From Minisyncoccota bacterium (GTDB lineage Bacteria > Patescibacteriota > Minisyncoccia > Moranbacterales > GCA-2747515): DNA of 9,793 bases. Positions 6,714 through 9,793 of the stretch are shown here, piece by piece. The stretch spans positions 1 through 9,793 of the forward strand of contig CALIRC010000131.1 of the NCBI GenBank assembly GCA_938044295.1, given 5' to 3'. Each line of letters begins with the position of its first letter. Positions within the stretch are counted from its first letter, which is position 1. Position numbers and translations under genes: made by a program. The notes under the pieces are model-generated. The model saw nothing but the letters and a program-made list of their open reading frames with translations, made no database searches and had not been told where the DNA came from.

Positions 6714-6746
6714 TGGGAGCAATTAGTTTTGCTGAGAGAAAAAGTT

Positions 6747-7379
6747 ATGAAGACATCACAAATAATACTACACTACAAAAAAAGCATCACAATTTTTATA
6801 ATCGCGGCTATTCTCACAGCACCAGCATCGATCGCACTTGCAGATGCATGGTGGGGGGAGGGTTACAGAAAGCCGCAATGGGTATTAGAAAATGGAGGTT
6901 CAATTATAAAATATACTATAACGGGGGGAAAGTCTTACAGATACAAAGCAATGATGTATCGTGACGGAAAGTATGTGGAAGTAGAATTTGGAAAAAATGC
7001 TACATTTGATGATGCAAAAGATGGCGTTTATGAAATTAAATTCTACAAATGCGAAGAAAGCTGCGCTCCACACGAAACCAATAATAAAAAAAAGATTCGA
7101 AAATCTGATGATCGCAAAGGCATTATTTTCGTAACAGCACGTCCAGGCGAAACAACCTATATTGAATACAACACAAAAAAAGACAAAGCAAAAATTGTCG
7201 CTGTAAAAAAACTCGGAGGAGCAAAATCAGCACCAGGAGCCACACAGGTAGCGCCCAAGCCAAAGCTCACACAAGAACAACTCGTAGCACAGGCAGCTGT
7301 AAGAGAAGAAGGTAATACATGCGCAGTAGGAAAAAACCACCCCATATTAGATTCTTTTTTCATACCAAGTCCAAATTAA
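6747..7379 (+). CDS. Secreted basic protein of unknown function
   Basis: 210 residues from the ATG at 6747, chosen over an in-frame TTG at 6729 because it gives a clean signal peptide (KK at 11-12, hydrophobic 13-31, cleavage after IALA at 32). No family is recognised. The mature part opens DAWWGEGYRKP, then has a beta-rich stretch with many Tyr and Lys (about 50-150) containing a CEESC pair (Cys102, Cys106), an Ala/Pro/Lys linker (about 155-170) and a tail with a third Cys (192) ending in PSPN. The protein is strongly Lys-rich, unlike its acidic secreted neighbour at 1215, which would suit binding to acidic wall or extracellular polymers (inference). A weak purine run GAGAGAAAAAG precedes the ATG. 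It has its own promoter and a perfect terminator, so it is a single-gene unit. The Cys pair makes it another possible client of the adjacent, divergently transcribed thiol oxidoreductase. Confidence 0.82.
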   Translation: MKTSQIILHYKKSITIFIIAAILTAPASIALADAWWGEGYRKPQWVLENGGSIIKYTITGGKSYRYKAMMYRDGKYVEVEFGKNATFDDAKDGVYEIKFYKCEESCAPHETNNKKKIRKSDDRKGIIFVTARPGETTYIEYNTKKDKAKIVAVKKLGGAKSAPGATQVAPKPKLTQEQLVAQAAVREEGNTCAVGKNHPILDSFFIPSPN

Positions 7380-7380
7380 A

Positions 7381-7417
7381 AAAGCAGCTTAAAACATAAG
7401 CTGCTTTCCATTTTTTG
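7381..7417. terminator. Bidirectional intrinsic terminator
   Basis: A perfect 10-bp stem (7381-7390 with 7398-7407, 7-base loop) is followed by CCATTTTTT on the plus strand and by TTTTTTAATTT on the minus strand. It starts two bases after the plus-strand gene's stop and serves the convergent minus-strand gene at 7432-7875 too. Confidence 0.9.
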
Positions 7418-7431
7418 ATATACTTTCTTTC

Positions 7432-7875
7432 TTACCATGCAAACGTCACACCAAAATGATAAGTGCCATAGCGCATGCCAGAGAACGTAAAAACACTATC
7501 CAAGTATTTGCTAACAGTAAAAGACTTCACAAGACCCACTGCAGTTTCACGGTAGTCTGGATGAAGATTGAGGCTTTCTGCGCCTAAGCCAATACCAGAT
7601 GCAGATAATGAACATCTTAACCATGATCGTTGCATCGAAAGGCAAAATGCTCCCATCGCCCCAAAACTTAGTACATGCTGTCGCCGGTTATCTGGAGTAT
7701 CATCAAAACTGTGAGGATTACGCTGTTGCTCACGCAAAAGACCTTCAAAAGGTTTATAATGGAGGTGAAATGACTTTTGATAAAGTATATCGTGAGAGGT
7801 ATAAGCCACATCTTCAAGAAATGAAGCGTGCACAGAAGAAAAAGAAAGTAAAAGAACGAGGTAGAGTAAACGCAT
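7432..7875 (-). CDS. Small secreted beta-rich protein of unknown function
   Basis: 147 residues from the ATG at 7875. Residues 1-17 form a signal peptide (MRLLYLVLLLSFSSVHA) with cleavage before SFLED. The mature part has a polar segment (about 20-65) and then short alternating hydrophobic/polar stretches rich in Gly, Ser and aromatics (about 68-147), ending in GTYHFGVTFAW. That ending resembles the last strand of outer-membrane barrels, which close in an aromatic residue, but no family is recognised. An in-frame TTG at 7932 would add 19 residues, but it coincides with the -35 box, so the ATG is preferred; only a weak GGA precedes it. Promoter, signal peptide and terminator all support this strand over a 92-codon open frame running antisense to it (7599-7877). 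Two Cys (near 78 and 88) lie in the mature part. Confidence 0.68.
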   Translation of the reverse strand: MRLLYLVLLLSFSSVHASFLEDVAYTSHDILYQKSFHLHYKPFEGLLREQQRNPHSFDDTPDNRRQHVLSFGAMGAFCLSMQRSWLRCSLSASGIGLGAESLNLHPDYRETAVGLVKSFTVSKYLDSVFTFSGMRYGTYHFGVTFAW

Positions 7876-7903
7876 GAAATCAGTTCCATTGAAGAGTAGA
7901 TAT

Positions 7904-7932
7904 ATTAAAGCACAAAAACAACTTTTAAGCAA
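7904..7932 (-). promoter_or_regulatory. Promoter of the 7432-7875 gene
   Basis: On the minus strand TTGCTT (complement of 7927-7932, 3 of 6) lies 17 bases before TTTAAT (complement of 7904-7909, 5 of 6), with TGC ahead of the -10 as an extended element. The start site near 7897 leaves about 20 bases before the ATG at 7875. Confidence 0.5.
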
Positions 7933-7949
7933 GAAAGCAAATCAGGAAC

Positions 7950-7978
7950 TTTCCAAAAAGCCAAATTCAGTATAGAAT
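7950..7978 (+). promoter_or_regulatory. Likely promoter of the ABC-F gene
   Basis: TTTCCA (7950-7955, 4 of 6) is followed after 17 bases by TAGAAT (7973-7978, 5 of 6). The start site near 7985 gives a leader of under 20 bases that has no Shine-Dalgarno. It is back to back with the promoter of the divergent secreted-protein gene. Confidence 0.4.
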
Positions 7979-8002
7979 GGGATAACATTAATTTCCATAT
8001 GC

Positions 8003-9466
8003 ATGGCTGCTGAGAACCTCGCAATTAGATTTCAAAACGTTACTTTTGAATACAGTGACGGTAAGGTGACCCTCGATGAGGCGTCTTTTACCGTTCGCGA
8101 AGGCTCCAAAATTGCACTCATGGGCCAAAATGGAGCTGGCAAAAGTACGCTTTTTAATCTGATGCAGGGAAACATAAAAGCTCTATCAGGTAAGGTCTAC
8201 ATCGACGAAAATCTGTCAATTGCATGCGCGCAACAGGTAGTACCTCGCGATCAACTAGAACTCACTGTGCGAGAATTTTTTGCGCACTACTTTGACGGAG
8301 AAACATACGATCTCGACCGCAAGATTAGAGAAGTTTTAGATATCGTTAATCTCTCCATTCCAATCGAAAAAAAAGTAAACAGCTACTCCGGAGGGCAGCA
8401 AGCAAGACTACTCCTTGCATCTGCACTGATTCAAGATCCAGATGTGCTCCTGCTGGATGAGCCAACAAATAACCTAGATGCAGAAGGAATAGGTCATCTG
8501 ATGATGTTTCTTATGAGTAGCGAAAAAACATGTATTGTGATATCCCATGACGCTGATTTTCTAAACACTTTTACCGATGGTGTGCTCTATCTAGACGTAT
8601 GGACACATAAAGTCGAGCAATATGTTGGCGATTACTACACAGTCGTCGAAGAAATAAAGGCGCGGATCGAGAAAGAGCACATGAAAAATGCGCAGTACGA
8701 GAAAAAAATCCGCGAAAACAAAGAAAAAGCAAACTATTTTGCTAACAAAGGTGGAAAAATGCGACTTGTAGCACGTAAGATGCGAGACGAGGCACAGCAG
8801 ATGGAAGAATCAAAAGTAGAAGTACGTAGAGAAGATAAGCCAATTCGTCCGTTTGACATTCCTGTCCAAGAAGAAATCAATGGAGACATCATCACAGTTT
8901 CCTCTCTTACAGTAATGGAAAACCACAAACCACAAGAAAAAAAGTCCGAGCTTGCACTACGCAAAAACCAGCACCTTCACCTCATCGGTCCAAATGGCAT
9001 TGGAAAAACGACACTATTAGAAAAGCTGGCATCTCAGGACAATACAGGAGCAGTCATTAGCGATGAAATCCGTGTAGGGTATTATCGTCAAGATTTTACA
9101 ACACTCAATTTCGAACAGAATGTTTTTGATGCGCTAATGAGTGTAATGATCGAGAAAGATGAAGAGCGCATGCGCTCAGTTGCATCAGGTTTCTTACTAT
9201 CACGCACAGTGATGCAAACACAGATTAAACACCTTTCAGAGGGACAAAAAGGACTTGTAGCATTTGCTCAGATCGTACTTCTCGAGCCAGGACTGCTTAT
9301 TCTCGATGAGCCCACAAATCACATCAACTTCCGTCATATACCAATGATCGCAAAAGCACTTGACCAATACAAGGGGGCGATGATTATCGTCTCACACGTC
9401 GATGAGTTCATCGCACAAATCCGCATCGATGAAACACTTGACTTAGGAAAAATGCTGACGAAATAA
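8003..9466 (+). CDS. ABC-F family ATPase (ribosome-associated, no membrane domain)
   Basis: 487 residues with two ATP-binding cassettes on one chain and no membrane segments, the hallmark of ABC-F proteins, which bind the ribosomal E site and modulate translation. Cassette 1: Walker A GQNGAGKST (41-49), signature SGGQQ (129-133), Walker B VLLLDEPTNNLD (148-159) with catalytic Glu153, switch His182. A charged helical linker (about 210-285, rich in Lys, Arg and Glu) corresponds to the P-site tRNA interaction motif. Cassette 2: Walker A GPNGIGKTT (329-337), signature LSEGQ (411-415), Walker B LLILDEPTNH (431-440) with Glu436, switch His465. Cassette 2 is unusual: the D-loop reads NHIN rather than NHLD, and the signature has Glu for Gly. 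It is shorter than EttA or Uup (about 555-635) and has no evident arm insertion in cassette 1. The ATG at 8003 lacks a Shine-Dalgarno. Housekeeping versus antibiotic-protection function cannot be told from sequence alone. Confidence 0.92.
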   Translation: MAAENLAIRFQNVTFEYSDGKVTLDEASFTVREGSKIALMGQNGAGKSTLFNLMQGNIKALSGKVYIDENLSIACAQQVVPRDQLELTVREFFAHYFDGETYDLDRKIREVLDIVNLSIPIEKKVNSYSGGQQARLLLASALIQDPDVLLLDEPTNNLDAEGIGHLMMFLMSSEKTCIVISHDADFLNTFTDGVLYLDVWTHKVEQYVGDYYTVVEEIKARIEKEHMKNAQYEKKIRENKEKANYFANKGGKMRLVARKMRDEAQQMEESKVEVRREDKPIRPFDIPVQEEINGDIITVSSLTVMENHKPQEKKSELALRKNQHLHLIGPNGIGKTTLLEKLASQDNTGAVISDEIRVGYYRQDFTTLNFEQNVFDALMSVMIEKDEERMRSVASGFLLSRTVMQTQIKHLSEGQKGLVAFAQIVLLEPGLLILDEPTNHINFRHIPMIAKALDQYKGAMIIVSHVDEFIAQIRIDETLDLGKMLTK

Positions 9467-9526
9467 CACAAGTATACATAAAGAAACCAACTAAGAAGGG
9501 CACAGCAGGCAAAAAATGAACAACAA

Positions 9527-9551
9527 AAAAAACCACCAAAGGTGGTTTTTT
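9527..9551. terminator. Bidirectional intrinsic terminator
   Basis: A perfect 11-bp inverted repeat (9527-9537 with 9541-9551, loop AAA) has a CCACC/GGTGG core flanked by A and T runs, so either strand yields a GC stem with a T tail. It sits between the convergent ABC-F gene and the miniprotein gene at 9574-9750. Confidence 0.9.
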
Positions 9552-9573
9552 CGATGAATGGAAATCCGAAGTC

Positions 9574-9750
9574 CTAAAGAAGTCCAGCCATATTAAAGAA
9601 GGTCATAGCCATAGCAGGGACAAGAGCGAGAAGGACAGCAAATTGTGCTTCATCACTTTCATGATGCTCATCTACAGTAGAAGCATCATCGTTTGTTACG
9701 TCTGCAGGCATACAATCACACCCACAAGAGACACATTTTTCTTCAGTCAT
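9574..9750 (-). CDS. 58-residue Cys-rich, tail-anchored miniprotein
   Basis: An ATG at 9748-9750 opens a 58-codon frame ending in TAG at 9574-9576, just before a terminator. Three zones are visible: an N-terminal Cys cluster MTEEKCVSCGCDC (Cys 6, 9, 11, 13, pattern CxxCxCxC); an acidic middle with two His (about 17-35, DDASTVDEHHESDE); and a hydrophobic C-terminal helix (about 36-58, FAVLLALVPAMAM...MAGLL) long enough to span the membrane. The layout suggests a tail-anchored protein with a metal- or iron-sulfur-binding cytoplasmic head, but no family is recognised. The Cys cluster precedes any export signal, which argues for a cytoplasmic head. There is no Shine-Dalgarno; the start is preceded by an A-rich stretch and a GCCC-UUCG-GGGC hairpin. 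It could be a chance frame, but the ordered composition and the terminator placed behind it argue that it is real. Confidence 0.6.
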   Translation of the reverse strand: MTEEKCVSCGCDCMPADVTNDDASTVDEHHESDEAQFAVLLALVPAMAMTFFNMAGLL

Positions 9751-9764
9751 CTTTTTGTTTTTGC

Positions 9765-9776
9765 GCCCCGAAGGGC
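9765..9776 (-). promoter_or_regulatory. UUCG tetraloop hairpin ahead of the miniprotein gene
   Basis: The minus strand reads GCCC-TTCG-GGGC (complement of 9765-9776), a 4-bp GC stem closed by a UUCG-type loop, 14 bases upstream of the ATG at 9750. The tail AAAAACAAAAAG separates it from the start. It may stabilise the leader or be the remnant of an upstream element cut by the window edge. Confidence 0.45.
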
Positions 9777-9793
9777 TGTGTTAATTAAAAAAA

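Noticed and set aside
1..9793. CRISPR array, insertion sequence, tRNA or rRNA
   Set aside because: No regularly spaced repeats, transposase motifs, terminal inverted repeats or cloverleaf-like structures were seen; the only repeats are the protein-coding ones in the large surface-protein gene.

Overview
The window is AT-rich bacterial DNA read with the standard code. It carries nine protein genes (one cut by the left edge), all small or medium except one 1043-residue surface protein. Genes alternate between strands, so most are probably transcribed singly. Starts generally lack a good Shine-Dalgarno, some -10 boxes sit almost on the start codon, and all nine stops are TAA or TAG. Together with the modular secreted proteins and a stand-alone ABC-F ATPase, this suggests a small-genome environmental bacterium, possibly Patescibacteria (Candidate Phyla Radiation). 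That assignment is inference: there is no rRNA or universal marker here.

Layout: 1-71 is the end of a plus-strand gene; a bidirectional hairpin terminator (94-126) separates it from a minus-strand beta-rich protein (152-727) whose 5' end looks damaged or frameshifted. An AT-rich, gene-free gap (830-1214) with a DnaA-box-like inverted repeat precedes the secreted multidomain glucose/sorbosone dehydrogenase-like protein (1215-4346). Convergent to it lies a membrane-anchored N-acetylmuramoyl-L-alanine amidase (4369-5178, minus), and upstream of that a membrane-anchored protein with two thioredoxin-fold domains (5402-6511, minus). A divergent control region (6512-6746) with overlapping promoters and a leader hairpin leads to a secreted basic protein (6747-7379, plus). 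A second bidirectional terminator (7381-7407) separates it from a small secreted beta-rich protein (7432-7875, minus). Divergent promoters then lead to an ABC-F ATPase (8003-9466, plus). A third bidirectional terminator (9527-9551) separates that from a 58-residue Cys-rich, tail-anchored miniprotein (9574-9750, minus).

Functionally, most of the window concerns the cell surface: sugar or polysaccharide binding or oxidation, peptidoglycan cleavage, extracytoplasmic disulfide chemistry (plausibly serving Cys-rich exported proteins such as the 1043-residue protein) and two exported proteins of unknown function. The ABC-F protein is the only clearly cytoplasmic enzyme and probably acts on ribosomes. 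No mobile element, CRISPR array, tRNA or rRNA was recognised. The most notable items are the Cys-rich miniprotein, the 6512-6746 control region and the architecture of the large dehydrogenase-like protein.
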